A stretch of 64,000 nucleotides of DNA, taken from assembly GCA_963971305.1 (NCBI GenBank), contig OZ020307.1, forward strand, positions 56,417,702 through 56,481,701, in the 5' to 3' direction. Source of the stretch: Arcuatula senhousia. Taxonomy: Eukaryota > Mollusca > Bivalvia > Mytilida > Mytilidae. The notes under the pieces are model-generated. The model was not told the DNA's origin, made no database searches, and saw only the letters and a program-made list of their open reading frames with translations. The translations under genes and the position numbers were made by a program. Shown here one piece after another: positions 47,298 through 59,575 of this stretch. Each line of letters opens with the position of its first letter. Position 1 is the stretch's first letter.

Positions 47298-50221
47298 ATA
47301 TTAGAAACTACTATTTATGTCCAGGCTTTCTGGGAGGCTTGGGTAATCAACTTTTCCAATATGCCGCCCATTTTGGTGCCGCTATGTCAAAAAATATGAC
47401 GTTAATGATAAATTCGAAAGCAGAGATTAATCAGATTTTTAATTTAAAAACCCATGTTTCTATTCGAGATGATACGGGTATATGTAGAAGCGCTCTTGTA
47501 CGAGGGGATAGTTTACACTGTGGTTTTGATGCAAACCTTTTTAAGTTCAATAACACGTGTAATATACGTTTAGCAACTTACTTACAAAGTTGGAAATATT
47601 TCTATAATTATAGTGACCAGTTGCGAAGAGACTTCACGTTTAAAGAACACATTCAAAAAGAAGCAAATACAACCCTAAATGGCATACTTGCTGGACTTCA
47701 CATATCACGAAATTTTACTACATTGATTGGTGTCCATATTCGTAGGGGTAACATGGTAAATCATTCATTCGGTTACGATGTCGCTACTCCGGGATACCCG
47801 AATCAAGCAGTGCAATACTTTAAAAACAAGTATAACAATACACTTTTCATAGTCTCTACTCAAGATATGCCATGGACACAAACTCACATGCCAAAAAATA
47901 TAAGTGTACAATATATTGATAGTTCAAAAAGGGAGGTAATCGTTGCAACGCTTGCGTCATGTGATCACACAATATCAACAGTCGGGTCTTTTGGTTGGTG
48001 GATTGGTTGGCTTACCGGAGGGGAAGTGACGTATTATAAATGGCCGGCTAAAGAAGGATCGGAACTAAGAACCAAATATAGTAAAGATTATTCAGATTTT
48101 TTCTATCCGGGATGGCAAGGGTTTTAGCATTCCTTGCTATTGGAGTTTTACCAAGTCTTTCTACATGCATCAAGATCGTACCTTAGTTTGTTTCAGGTTA
48201 ACTGATACAATTTAACTATTTGTCGAATACGAGTTTGGTATCTGGATTATCAAAACAATGAGATCTATCAACATAAATCAAACATGTAAATAGTAAACCG
48301 GTTGCACGGATTTCTTCATAAGAGTGTGTGCATATGTGTGTGTGTGTCTGTTGATGTTTTATGCCCTTTACCGACGCAACTGGATCATGTAGGGCGGTCA
48401 GTTTTCATGGAACCGGATTACCCGGAGGAAACTATCGATCTTGGGCAGGTAACTGACAACCTAATCACATACAGTTGAGAACATCCATATTTTTGTAATT
48501 ACAAACGGGACTCGAACACCAGCTGAGAGGTTATTGGCTAGTTATCAACAGTGGCGGATCCAGAAGTGGGCACAGGGGACAAGAGCCCTCCCCCACTTGA
48601 CCTCTTCAAAAATAAAATCAGGCCTATAATTACATGATTATTATACACCATTGTCTTATCATTGTCAAGCATAAAACAATCAACACAGATTGTTTACATC
48701 CTGTCCTTCTGTTTATCAACTGATGCATGGCTTAATTGTTACCAGATGTGTTTTTTAACAGGTATATGCAATCTGTTTTTGTGTTTGATACCTGATGATT
48801 TGCATATTTTAACTTTTAACACGTACATGTATATCTGAGGTACATGTTTACAGATGTATTCTTCATAAAGAATAAAATGAAAATTAATAAATTATTTGTT
48901 AGATGAGTGCAGCGGGGGCATAATAATATTTTCAAACTACCGAGTAGGCATAGAGGATCCACCTGTGCTGGTAACTTCATAAACCTCTTGTTTCAGAAAC
49001 ATTTTTGTCAATCATAGATGCCCACATTGGTACGTCACGTATTGAAGAGTGAATGCCATAAGATCTTGTCGCGGCAAATCCAAAATGGTCCATGAAAAAA
49101 TAGTGCTGCTAGAATACTAAAACTTTATCGCAAAAAAGAAGAAAAAAAACCCACCATGAATAATTCGATTATTTGAAAATTATATGCAGTTGCTCTGATA
49201 TAATAAACACTACAGGACGATGGTTTGGTGTAAAAAAATACCTATGGCATAGATAAGATAAACTAAAAACTACCAAATTCGATACAAATTTTTAAAAGTT
49301 GAATTTATATAAGGTATAAATACTACAAGAAAGTTGCTAAATATAGATTTGTTCATGTGAAAATTTCCATTTACATTTTTTGCAGATAAGGTTTTTACTT
49401 TACGTAATATATGTTATATAGATAAATGGTATTTCACTGATCCTTTGGAAATAATATGCATTTTCACCCGTGTTTACCATGTTTACAAAGAGGTAAGATT
49501 AACATTATTTTGTTCTCTAAATGCCTAGCTATTCTCAGAAATATGCATGATGAGAACTAAATAAAATCTAAACATTGTAATAGATAAAACAAAGTACCAA
49601 CGGACATACTTCAAACTATGTCTCAAAATTAAATTTGGGAATACAAATGACAACAAAGTTCCAGAAAATAAATTTTGCTACGCCTGGCACGCGTTTCGTC
49701 TATTAAGATGTAATAAGATGTACTGAGATGTCGCGCACATTGTCTGTTTCTTTGTTTTAAGCGTCACAAAAGTTTGAAGAAAACTGCTTTTTAAAGATAT
49801 GAACACACGTACAATTATGAAAGGTATTCTGAATCCGAATTGTAATGTTTATAAGAACAAACTTAATAAGTTTCTAAATCTTTTCGTAACTCGAACTTTA
49901 ACTCGATCTCTAATTCGGACTCGAGTTGTACAACTCTATCATTGTTATAAAAATCAACACTTCAAGTTAGCTAAAATTTTAATTCGTGCATTACCCACTT
50001 TACTTATTGTATTGTCCCATGCGTTCCCTTTTTTGGTTGAATAATATGATAAGTTCTGTGGTTGTCTAGTTCAGGTATATTAGGCACCGTCTTTGCCCTT
50101 GGCCACTGGCCAATACAGCAGCTTTAGGTTTAATGGCTAGGCCAATACAGAAATCATCACAAAATATTATGGATATTTAAAATCGTAAACATTGCAGTTT
50201 ACCTGTTGTTATATTACGTAA
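47298..50221 (+). repeat. Tandem duplication, unit 2 (2,924 bp)
   Basis: Starts at the join TTACGTAAATA|TTAGAAAC and ends at TTACGTA (50220), after which sequence diverges. It contains the headless fucosyltransferase copy, the possible hAT MITE and the same small frame (49799-50044) as unit 1 (46875-47120). Confidence 0.95.
47302..48127 (+). pseudogene. Fucosyltransferase-like catalytic domain without start or anchor
   Basis: Catalytic domain identical in protein to the upstream gene except Leu to Pro (codon at 47798-47800, GYLNQ to GYPNQ). The membrane anchor, stem and any start codon lie outside the duplicated unit. The open frame extends only nine codons upstream, without an ATG; the first in-frame Met is inside the GGLGNQLF domain (FGAAM). 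Unless an upstream exon is spliced to it (a weak acceptor-like ...AATATTAG lies at the join), it cannot make a Golgi enzyme. The frame is undamaged, so the duplication is recent, or it is an assembly artefact of two haplotypes. Confidence 0.8.
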
Positions 50222-50293
50222 GTATTTATTTTTGTAAAGGTATTTAAAGATATGGGAAAATAAAGTTACAAAAATAACATTTGTAAATTGTAG

Positions 50294-50359
50294 ATTCCGT
50301 TTTTATCGACGTTGTTCAAAGGAAAAAAATATTAAAAATTGTACATCGTCACCAAAAAG
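50294..50359 (+). other. Possible non-coding or coding small exon
   Basis: Acceptor-like TTGTAAATTGTAG precedes 66 bp that end AAAAAG|GTAAGT, a consensus donor. It has no ATG. It could be a 5' untranslated exon of the TNFR-like gene at 52.8 kb. Evidence is splice signals only. Confidence 0.25.
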
Positions 50360-50727
50360 GTAAGTTTTGTATAGTTAGCAATTTTTGTGACATTTTTGTA
50401 ACATTTTGTGTACATCAATCTTATAATTTACTTATAATGTACTTTTGCAAAGCATTACCATTCAATGTTCACTATATCATGTATATCTATATTATTAAAT
50501 TAATAGACTTTTTACTATGTTCGGATTTTATTCCTTTCACAATCTACTACATGATAAGTTTTTGTTATAAACTTAAACAATAAACAGTGTACTATATCAC
50601 TATTGAATATTTCATTTTTCTGTGATGCTATGGGGGAATGGGGGGACAAAACGTAAAAAAAATTACGGAATATTGCCGAGTTTGATTTTAAAATTACAAA
50701 TTAACAATACTTTCGTTTCTATCCCCA

Positions 50728-51110
50728 ATATTTAAGCACCCTTCAGGCAGAATAGATAAAGATAATTAAATGATGAGAAGCAATAAAAATAAAAAGGAGT
50801 TAGCAAAATGTTTAACTGCAGTCCAAGAAATAGCGTTTGGGATTTAAAAAAATCAGGTCCGAATTCTATCCCAATATTTTTTAGAATCGTCCCTATAACC
50901 CATATATAACCTGAACTGATCAACTTCGATACAGGTATGTGGTATGTGTTACATTGTATAAATTTTAAGCACCCTTCGGGTAGATAGATAAAAATAATAA
51001 AGCAGTAAACGTAAGAATAAAAAAATTAAAAGAAGTTAGCAAAATGTCCAACTACAGTCAAAGAAATAGCGTTTCGGGAATTTAACAATTACAGGTCCGA
51101 ATCCAATATT
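50728..51110 (+). repeat. Diverged tandem repeat, two units of about 235 bp
   Basis: TTTAAGCACCCTTC...GATAGATAAA, GTTAGCAAAATGT, AAGAAATAGCGTTT and CAGGTCCGAATYC recur in order at about 50728-50870 and 50963-51110. Confidence 0.75.
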
Positions 51111-51402
51111 ATTTTCAAATATATTAGGTAATGTTACAAAATTTGCCAAAATTCACAGGACCGAAACGATTTTAACAGGCCAAAACCTGTCGAACTGTTG
51201 CTAATTCGTAAACTGCAACTGACACCTAAAACTACACTAAAAAACTTTGGTAAAGATACAGGCTCTAAATACAACAAGAATGCTACACGAAGCCAAGTTG
51301 AAGGGTTACATACATGTAGGATCGATGAACATTTAAGAGATGATAAAATGAACATGGCTTGAATTGAAATGTTTCACTTTTTATGGTTCATTTTTATGTT
51401 AG

Positions 51403-51890
51403 GCAAAATGAAAATAAAAAAAAAACAGTACCAGTACTGGTAAATGAACAAAACAGTGGTACAATAATGTTTTAGTGAGTGACTGAGTTAGTTGGTGTTT
51501 ACCTCCTCCTCTTTTTATATGTTTAATGAGAGTGGCAAAGGGGACACTAGACATATGTTTTCCAGCACGAAACAAGGGGCACAAATACAGACAAAACTGA
51601 GCAAGTACATCTATGTCTATAACGAAAAAGTGAGAAATCAAACTGAATCACGTAAGCATCCAAAAATAGACCGTCGAAAACGTTGCACGAAAATAAACAT
51701 AAATTTATCACCCTTTCATTTTTGATGGCAAAATTAAAAAAAAAACAGTACGGGAACGGGTGTATGAGCAATCAGTGTGTACATTATGATGTTTGAGTGA
51801 GTCAGTTAGTTGCACAATATGGGTTATATATGGGCGATAGACATTAAGGACACACTATGGCAGTATGGGTTATATATGGGCGATAGACAA
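51403..51890 (+). repeat. Further local direct repeats
   Basis: AAAAAACAGTAC...AGTGAGT-AGTTAGTTG occurs at about 51415-51493 and 51735-51812. TATGGGTTATATATGGGCG followed by ATAGACA occurs at about 51818 and 51869. No coding function seen. Confidence 0.7.
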
Positions 51891-52149
51891 TAATGAGATA
51901 ATGTAAGAACATAAATTGATGAGAAATATATCGGAATGTGTTGTGGTAAACAACGGAACAATGAATGTTGAAGATCACTTGAAATATGGAAATGGACGGA
52001 AACACAAATTTGTGACCAACAAAAAGAAAAATATTTAATTTATGTGCGTCTGTATTTATGTTAGCCCATTATTGTTAGCATTCAGGTTTTTGAGTTATAG
52101 TACTTTGATTTCCAAGGTCTACAATGATGGAAATGTTCAGGCAACTTTC
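51891..52149. other. AT-rich spacer
   Basis: No gene or repeat supported. Confidence 0.4.
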
Positions 52150-52165
52150 CCCGCGAATTCGCGGG
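52150..52165. repeat. Perfect 16-bp palindrome
   Basis: CCCGCGAATTCGCGGG, very GC-rich for this region, followed by TGCCTTCTAGTATATA. It may mark the end of a dispersed element. Confidence 0.7.
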
Positions 52166-52785
52166 TGCCTTCTAGTATATATTAATGTAAGTAAAATGAC
52201 TTTTTTTTCTGACAACTGGATATGTTTCTACGACCACGTTCGCTTCTCGGTAAATGATTTCAGTCATGGACGTCAAAAACGTTTTTAATTCTCTTTGTTT
52301 TAATGTATCCTCAAACCTGCTTCAAAAAGGGGATAACTGTGTCGTGCTTTGATATCATGTATTCCAGGCACACGTTGTTAAAATAACTAACAAGAATTAC
52401 TATTAGCTCACACATTTACTTGTTTGATTTAGTAAGATAGCGATTCAGTCCCCTGCATGTGGTCTTGCGGGTCTTGAATTCTCTTGTTGAGACATGCATG
52501 CAGTAGGGGTCTAAACGTGCGAGAAGCGTGACATTTGTGTTTGAAACATGGTTTTACAGACTGACGAACTCAGCATTTATTACAGCAGGGCTACCAATTC
52601 AACCACAAGGAGCCCACACAAAGTTGGTTTGACACATATTTTTTCTGCCGCCATGAAAAATATACATAACTTATGAAAAAAAGCAAAAGTGATATAACGT
52701 AATTTGTATATGTTTAAAAGAATATAATTCTTACTATTTTTTTTAACTTTTCAGGCATTTTCAGCCACTGTAGGCATAATTCATA

Positions 52786-55112
52786 ATGGAACAAACGTTT
52801 CCATGCTCGACGGATATCTGTAGGGTCGGTGAACAGTTCTGCGAAACGGATTCCATGAGATGTCGATATTGTTATGAGTTTAAAGAAAATTGTTATGATG
52901 CAGCACATTTTATTTATAACTGTTCACAGTTTTGTTTGGGTAAGATTTAAATATTCAAGCAATTGTTACTGTTTATTAAATCATAGAAGTAGAAGTTTAA
53001 AATTGAGCAAAATAAAAAAAATGAGCAGTAGTTTGAGTAGCACGTCATGAAATTTACTTTTATGGTCAAAGCAGAATTACCCCTCTCCCACTTATGAAAA
53101 AAGAGAAAAAATTAAAATCTTCCGACCGGTTTAAGATCAATATGCATATCTGCAATGTTTGTTGGGTATAGAGATTATCTAGAATAATCGATCCTACATG
53201 CCAAAGACAGACTAACCAAGGCATAGACACACCCATATAATTGCAATGGTCTGTACTTGGTTCCGGCATTTTAAAAGAAATGTTGGGTTGAACAGCCTGT
53301 TACCAGTAGTAGTATACCTTAGTAAAAATAAAACCTCACAACATTGTTTTCATACCAAAAACCCTTGTTTGTATTCATTAGATCTTGATCTGTTCATACG
53401 CTTTCATTTTAATTGGTTTAAATGATTTTTTTTTATCTTTTCAGAACTTGTAAAGAAAAATGTGACAGAGGTTATTGTGAACAAATGCAAAGAAAAAAGG
53501 TAATAGTTTTAACATTTAATCTATAAAGTGAAAAAAAAACAACCAAAGTTATATGATGAAAAGTTGTTAATTATTTAAGGCTACAAACGGCCATGCATAA
53601 AAATATGGATGTTTAACTACTGATAGTCGCTCAAGTAAGATTTATAATACAGATGTTGTTCAATAAAGAAAACTAAACAGAAACTATGCAACAAAAATAA
53701 TAAATGTATGTTTTTTTTATTCATTTGGCCTGCGAACTATTGTGATTCAAGTGATTGAAATAATTGAAAATTGGAGTGTTCTATAGCAAGCAGGAACTGC
53801 TTACTCTTCCGGGGCACCTGAGTTTACTCTCCTTGCGACCTGAGTGCGCATTACCGTTCAGTTGATTTCTTTTTCTTTCTTCGGTTCCTTCTTGTTTCCT
53901 TGTATTGTCGTTGCCCATTCAGACATTTTACACACGAATGCCCCATTTGTGCACCTTTGCTTGCTTCATGCATACATGTATACAAATTAAAAAAAAATAA
54001 GCGAGTCGTCGTATACGCCATAGCAACACTTTTAAGGTTTAAACATTAAAATGATAAAATTTGGATTGGAAACAAAGGAACAGTAAAGACCATAAAAAGG
54101 GGGAGATGTAATAAGGAACGGAAAAGTGAAGCCTATTAAGTGCACTAAGAGGCGATTCCTAAAGCTATTTTACGTGCAACATGCATGCCACTTCACACAC
54201 GTTGACCAATATTGTCGGCAATCTGGCTTTCTGCTTCATAATCCTGACTACTACCGTGGCCGGGAACCACTGTTTTAAGCGCCCATGAATCGCAACTTGG
54301 TCGGTCTATCGACTGGGCACTTACCCGGCGTCAGAATATTAAGACCTTTTGGTGCCTTTTACGGCAATCTAGGTTCTGCTGTGGGCATTTTTGTCACCGG
54401 GCACCGAATATGACCATCACGGAATAAAGTTGTATTGACACTTGGAACTCTGTATTATAAAAGAACAGTGTACAATTAAATAGTGTAATGTTACACAAAA
54501 TATTATTTGTTGATCCTTTTACATTTTGTACTTTCAGATGCAGCTTTTTATTTGAATGAAAATCACCACTTTCTCATAGAAGGGTTCATGACTTTGATCA
54601 TCATAGTTTTTATATCCTACTGTGTCTGTCCGTGGCCAAGATTTCTATTGAATAACTTATTCCAGAAAATCTTCGGAAATAAAGCCACCATTGGTTTAAA
54701 TGCCTCTGTGAAATATTCTGCTAATGACGATGTTGATCTCCATGTAAAAGAATCTTTAGTTAATGGACCGGAAGTTAAAGTCGGTAAGATATGAATAAAA
54801 ACTAAAATCAAGTGGTATACTATAATTCTATATCCCTTGTTTAAAAAATAATTTCCAATATGAATTGTTAAGTTGGATTATTCCTTAACATTGTTAAATT
54901 ACACAGAACATCATCAATGTTAACTTTACTTTACACTGTTATACCTTTATACTCCTTTAGCATTATGAAAAAAGAAACATGTACATGTAGCCTATGTTTA
55001 ATTATTAGTAATTATATGATGTTATATTTTAGAAGCGGATTCTCACGAGGCAGAAGATGACCGTTTGAATAATCTTCACAAGAACCAAGATACCCTACAG
55101 TATTGTAAATAA
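52786..55112 (+). CDS. TNF-receptor-like single-CRD membrane protein, three coding exons
   Basis: Spliced from 52786-52939, 54538-54783 and 55033-55112 (all introns phase 1, GT...AG, good pyrimidine tracts), giving 159 residues. The first exon follows an acceptor at 52754, and an in-frame TAA precedes the ATG, which fixes the start. Residues 1-51 hold a cysteine-rich domain with C12-x13-C26-x2-C29-x6-C36-x9-C46-x3-C50, close to the single CRD of BCMA (spacing from memory). There is no signal peptide; a membrane span (FMTLIIIVFISYCVC, about residues 68-82) follows, as in type III TNF receptors. The cytoplasmic part is about 75 residues, partly acidic, with no death domain. Bivalves have many TNF receptors. 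Ligand unknown. The splice model is untested. Confidence 0.7.
53445..53499 (+). other. Candidate 55-nt cassette exon
   Basis: Bounded by TTTTTTTATCTTTTCAG and AAG|GTAATA. Its length is not a multiple of three; inserted between the first two coding exons it would end translation at a TGA seven codons into the membrane exon, removing the anchor. A different reading frame gives TCKEKCDRGYCEQMQRKK, which is cysteine-rich but matches neither neighbour's phase. It could be a poison exon or a relic. Confidence 0.4.
53776..53975 (+). repeat. Solo PLE 3' tail in an intron
   Basis: CTATAGCAAGCAGGAACTGC through CTGAGTTTACTCTC to GAATGCCCCATTTGTGCACC is a diverged copy of the PLE tail, inside the intron after the cassette exon. 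Confidence 0.8.
54165..54430. repeat. GC-richer dispersed repeat in an intron
   Basis: Related to 36130-36520 (CACTTCACACACGTTGACCA, CGGCAATCTGGCTTTCTGC, ATAATCCTGAC). Inside the intron before the membrane-span exon. Confidence 0.5.
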
Positions 55113-55544
55113 AGGTAATAACAAAACTACCGAACTTGAATGATCAATCTCATAGTCCAGAGAAAATGACAAAAACGAATCATAATGATAATAATTGTGG
55201 GTTTACGCAGCATTATCAGATGTCAACTGCCACAGATGACCTAGGCATGGTAGTTCCAAGTGGGTACGGCCATAGAGGCTCAGAACGTGAAAAGAGCAAC
55301 AAAGTTCATAAAGTCTTTCATTATTTTTCTCATTATTTAGTTTTGTTCGGAAGAAGTGATCAAAGATGCAACGTCTTTCAGTTTTTCTCTGTGTTTTTTT
55401 TTTTAGTTATTCATATTAGCCTGGTAGTCAAACTTGTCTGACACGAATTACCATAATATTTCTAATATATTGTCGCTGAAATTTCCGATTGTTAAATTCA
55501 AAATTGATGAAAACACCAGGTTTCTTTCCTTGTAATGCACATGG
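55113..55544. other. Likely 3' flank of the TNFR-like gene
   Basis: AATAAA overlaps the stop region (55108-55113), and a donor-like AAAG|GTAATA follows, so either 3'-end formation or an untranslated intron is possible. A 101-codon frame (55136-55441) has no motif. Confidence 0.35.
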
Positions 55545-55760
55545 TCGATATCCTCGGTGCTGGATTTGGCTTCCTTGTTCGAACGTTTTGGTTTTGAGTA
55601 CTTTTCGTTTTCAACTGTTTTGGATTTTGACCTTCCAATGTTTTGGTTTAAATGCTACTGATGAGAGGTTACTCCTTGTAATATCGATATATAGCATATC
55701 CAAATTAACCGTTTATACCCGCGTTTTGGTATTTGTAATCTTACTTTATCTTGTTTGTTA
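55545..55760 (+). repeat. Dispersed repeat, partner at 15.8 kb
   Basis: Same ordered blocks as 15770-15960 (TCCTCGGTGCTGG, TTTTGAGTAC, GATGAGAGGTTACTCCTTG). Class unknown. Confidence 0.6.
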
Positions 55761-57244
55761 TAATTTTAATATTTTACATGCATCATGAAATATTGTCTGT
55801 TGAGATACTAGATTTAATAAAAAAAATATTTTATTAAAGTCGTGTATGTGCTTATAACAAAAAAACTATTCTATCTGAAGTGTGGTGAGTAGCACAGGAA
55901 AATAAAAAATAGAATTATTTAAGTCGTTCAATCGTTTATTGAGTAAGATATAACATACAACGCCCCTCACTTATGTGAGCTCACGTAATAAGTACAAGGT
56001 ATTGTTCAAAGTTTTGTGTAGTGCCATAATATGATTCAAAAATATTAGTCTCAATATAAAAAACATATATTCAATACTTTCTTCCTACATATTATCTTGT
56101 CCAGATTTGAAAAATCTTGGTCTTCAAAGTCCATTAATAACTCAATGTGGACTCAACACCACTTTTGTTTTGTGGGCTCATTAACGAAACTCCAATAAAA
56201 AATTTAAAAATAAAAGTTACTTAAAAAATAAATCACACGCAGCAATTTTTTAGTCACACTTATTAACTGCAAGTTCGAAACGTGTTTTTATGACTTCATG
56301 ATTCGTGCACCGAGAAGCAATAATAAGCAGAGGCAACCAATGCTCTTCATCTCGACTAAAACTAAAGCATTATTATGAGGCTTAATTGCCATCTGTGAAG
56401 GATTAACATGAGTCTGCGATGGTCGACTTATAAATGTACCTCTTAAATCAAGGCTTAATGTTTTTTTTTAAGAATGATTAGAAATAAATGATTTGAGGTG
56501 AGTGAGGACACTTGATTAAATTATATGCCAAATTTAAGATATATTAATAAAAGGTATATATTTTTTCATGTTCAAAAATATCAGACCTCCTTTAGTTTCC
56601 AGATTATATAGGAAAAGCCACATAATGAGCATTAAATCTTGTCTAAGAAAAATTCTATGAATTTATATTCTTTTTTATTTGACCACATTTTATGTTATAC
56701 AATATTATTCCAAATAAAACAGGGGGTCAACAAATATGAAAAATCCATAACATGTAAGTAAAAATCTTAAGACTCTATTCGCCTATCTAAAGTATAAGTA
56801 AAAATTACCTGGATCGATTCGCGTGTTCCTAGGAGTAATTATGCAGTCTTGTCTGTACACATACTGAAATCGATCTAGAATTATTCCATTTTGAGGTAGA
56901 CGTATACATTAACCTAAATGCACGAATAGAAAGAAATACACAAAAAACTGACTATTAATCAAAATAAAACCAAAAACAAATAAAAAGAATTAATAATAAG
57001 ATAATAAGAATTCAAAGTTTGTATTTCAGTGTTTCATATGCGTGTAAAACGTTGATGCTGTCCCACATTTTTAACACGAATCGTTAGCGCGCTCCATTGA
57101 AGACAAAAAACGCTACGATAAATGTTTTTTACAAAGCAAAGAAACATCAAAATACAAACATTCAATGCTTAAAAGACAATACCAGTGAACATGAAGAAAA
57201 AGACAACAAAAATAGCTGAATAACAAACAACAACAACAAAAACT
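55761..57244. other. AT-rich stretch, nothing recognised
   Basis: No gene or repeat supported by eye. Confidence 0.5.
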
Positions 57245-57535
57245 CAATTCGTAACGAAACTTAGCACTAAGGCTCTGGAAGATTAAGCAGCTCCTGCTTT
57301 TTATAGCACACCCGTCGTGAGCTAAAAGTCAAGTGAGTGAGGCAGGTCTAGTAAAGAAGGACGAAACAAATCTTTCAAAAAATAACATCTGCATTCCAAG
57401 CGAGTCAGAAATCTAATGAGCCCCATGATGTATTCCATAGATTTTTCAAGGGATACAACTACCAAGGAGAAGCATTATCTTGTGTTAACGATTTGTGTGT
57501 CAACCCAGGAAATCGATATTAGTCCAACAAAACTG
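57245..57535 (-). repeat. Old PLE 3' end remnant (tail plus RT C-terminus)
   Basis: Minus strand. GCAGCTCCTGCTTTTTATAG, CACACCCGTCGTG, AACATCTGCATTC, CATGATGTATTCC and CCAGGAAATCGATATTAGTC follow the order of the 59.6-60.0 kb copy but with many changes and indels. Confidence 0.7.
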
Positions 57536-57997
57536 TTGATATGTAGAAGTTTTATGTTACATGTAATTCCACCTGATATAATAATGCCATGTTTTGATTC
57601 GTCAAGAAACGTAGTATTTTTCCACTTTTTTCTTATATTTTGAGTTAATTGCATCTGTATAAAATTTTCTAAAATGTAGTTGAATTCTGGAATCTTTGGA
57701 GTAGAGGGTGAGGAAAATATGTACTGAGAACATTAGAACATTATTCTGTGTAGAAATTCCTAAATTTGGATTGAGGAGTAATATTTTGTGGGAGATAAAG
57801 GACAATTCAAAATTATGCTATAAATAAATGAACAGTAGTTACAAAACTATATACAAGTAAGTTTTGACTTGTTGACCTTAACCATTAACAATAAACTATT
57901 ATGATACTATCGTAGTCCATACATATATGATATAAATGTCATCATCACCAGAAACACAAAATAGCACAACCAGAACTAGCCAGCCCAGCCCTCCTAT
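57536..57997. other. AT-rich spacer
   Basis: No gene or repeat supported. Confidence 0.4.
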
Positions 57998-58731
57998 ATG
58001 AAAAGACATAAAATCCAATCTGGAAGCATGGACCAAGATCACCATGACGATGTCTTCAGTGACAAACAGGTGGTTTCGGCACACTTATCTCTGTCCGATA
58101 CAGATATTGAACGTATTGCCTCTGCAGTTGAGTCTAAGATCATGAACAATCTACATGCTGTTGTAAAAGAAATGGTCCATGAAGAGATGAAGCCTATTGT
58201 AGCAAGAGTTGCCGTACTCGAAAGCCATAATTTCCGATTGAGGTACAAGTTAGACGACCTTGAACAGTACGGAAGACGCAGCCTTATCAGAGTATCAGGT
58301 CTCACAGAAACGCCAGGGGAAAACACAGATGACATCCTCGTAAACTCTTTACTAGCATAGATCCTGGCTTCAAGAATACAGACTTAGAGCGCTCACATCG
58401 CAATGGTCCTGCTACTCCATCCGGTACTACCGATGAAGAAAGAGAAGAAAGCAAAAATGTATACTCAACCCACGACCTGACTCAGGATAGCTCGAACCAG
58501 GGTCAAAATGGGGAAGATATGATAGCCCAACAGACAGGTGACTGGGACATGGTAACACCACGAAACAAACCCCGGCAAATAATGGTCAGAGTAAAGAACC
58601 CCAATATTAAGGTTAGAATTCTCAAGTGTAGAAAGAACTTGAAAAACTCTTTCGCTTATCCCAATGTGTACATATCAATGATGACCTCACAAGACTGCGT
58701 AATAAGATGTATAGACACGTTAGAGTCCTAG
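57998..58731 (+). pseudogene. LINE ORF1-type RNA-binding protein remnant
   Basis: The first frame (57998-58360) has a coiled-coil-like segment then LRYKLDDLEQYGRRSLIRVS, the trademark start of the ORF1 RNA-binding fold of L1/CR1-like elements. A frameshift near 58355 moves to IDPGFKNTDLERSHRNGP and on to KPRQIMVRVKNPNIKVRILK, the later strands of that domain, ending at 58731. Such proteins coat LINE RNA. No reverse-transcriptase ORF follows. The frameshift indicates a dead copy. Confidence 0.8.
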
Positions 58732-59575
58732 CTAAATCTAGTTTCTACAAACAGCATTTAGTGCGGTGACCAACTTCAATTTAGTCGATTATTAAAAGAG
58801 TTTAATTTTACTTCTTAACATACAGCTGAAATTTTGCACATTTGTAGAAAAATGATTATTCTTTGAATTTAGCTTGGTCGTCAAAAGTCATACGGTGCGA
58901 TTTTTCGCAAAAGTAAGATTTTTGAGAAAAAAAGACAAGATATATCTACAAAGGTTGCTTTCGTAAAATGTCTATTTCCGATTTAAAATGTCAAAAATTG
59001 TCTGTTATTAGAACATCTTTTACAAAAACGTTCATTGTTTACATAAAAACATAAATCTATGGAGTATAAACTCCCTGACAAAAGAATTTTTGGATTCAAA
59101 AGACATGAATTCTGCATAAAAATCAGCAAACACCTTCTTCCGTATTTCATTAATCAAAGATGCTACGATATTTTTGAATATATATATGTCGAAAACGGTA
59201 TTTAAGGCAAGAGCTTTAAAATCAAGATGTAAAATTCCAGAATTAATATCAGGTCGAATGTACATTTGGTTTTTGCAATTGTCTGCACCAATCCTAAATA
59301 TTATGCAAGCCTAATTAACTGTCACATTACATGTTTTTAAATGCGTTTCCTTTCTTTAGTCATGGAACAGACGTTCCAATTTAAAGCTACTATTTGCAGA
59401 TATAGTAAGTCTGAAACGCCAAAAATCTTACCTTGAATTATCAGTTCACAGTTGTCTTTACTTGGTACAGGTATTGCAGTTAGTAGGATAAACCAGGTCA
59501 TTACAGAATAAAAGTTTGAAAAGTTAATGGTTAAAAAAGTTTCTTGTAGTTGAGTATTCCATTGCATGAAGGAAG
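58732..59575. other. AT-rich stretch, nothing recognised
   Basis: No gene or repeat supported. Confidence 0.45.
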
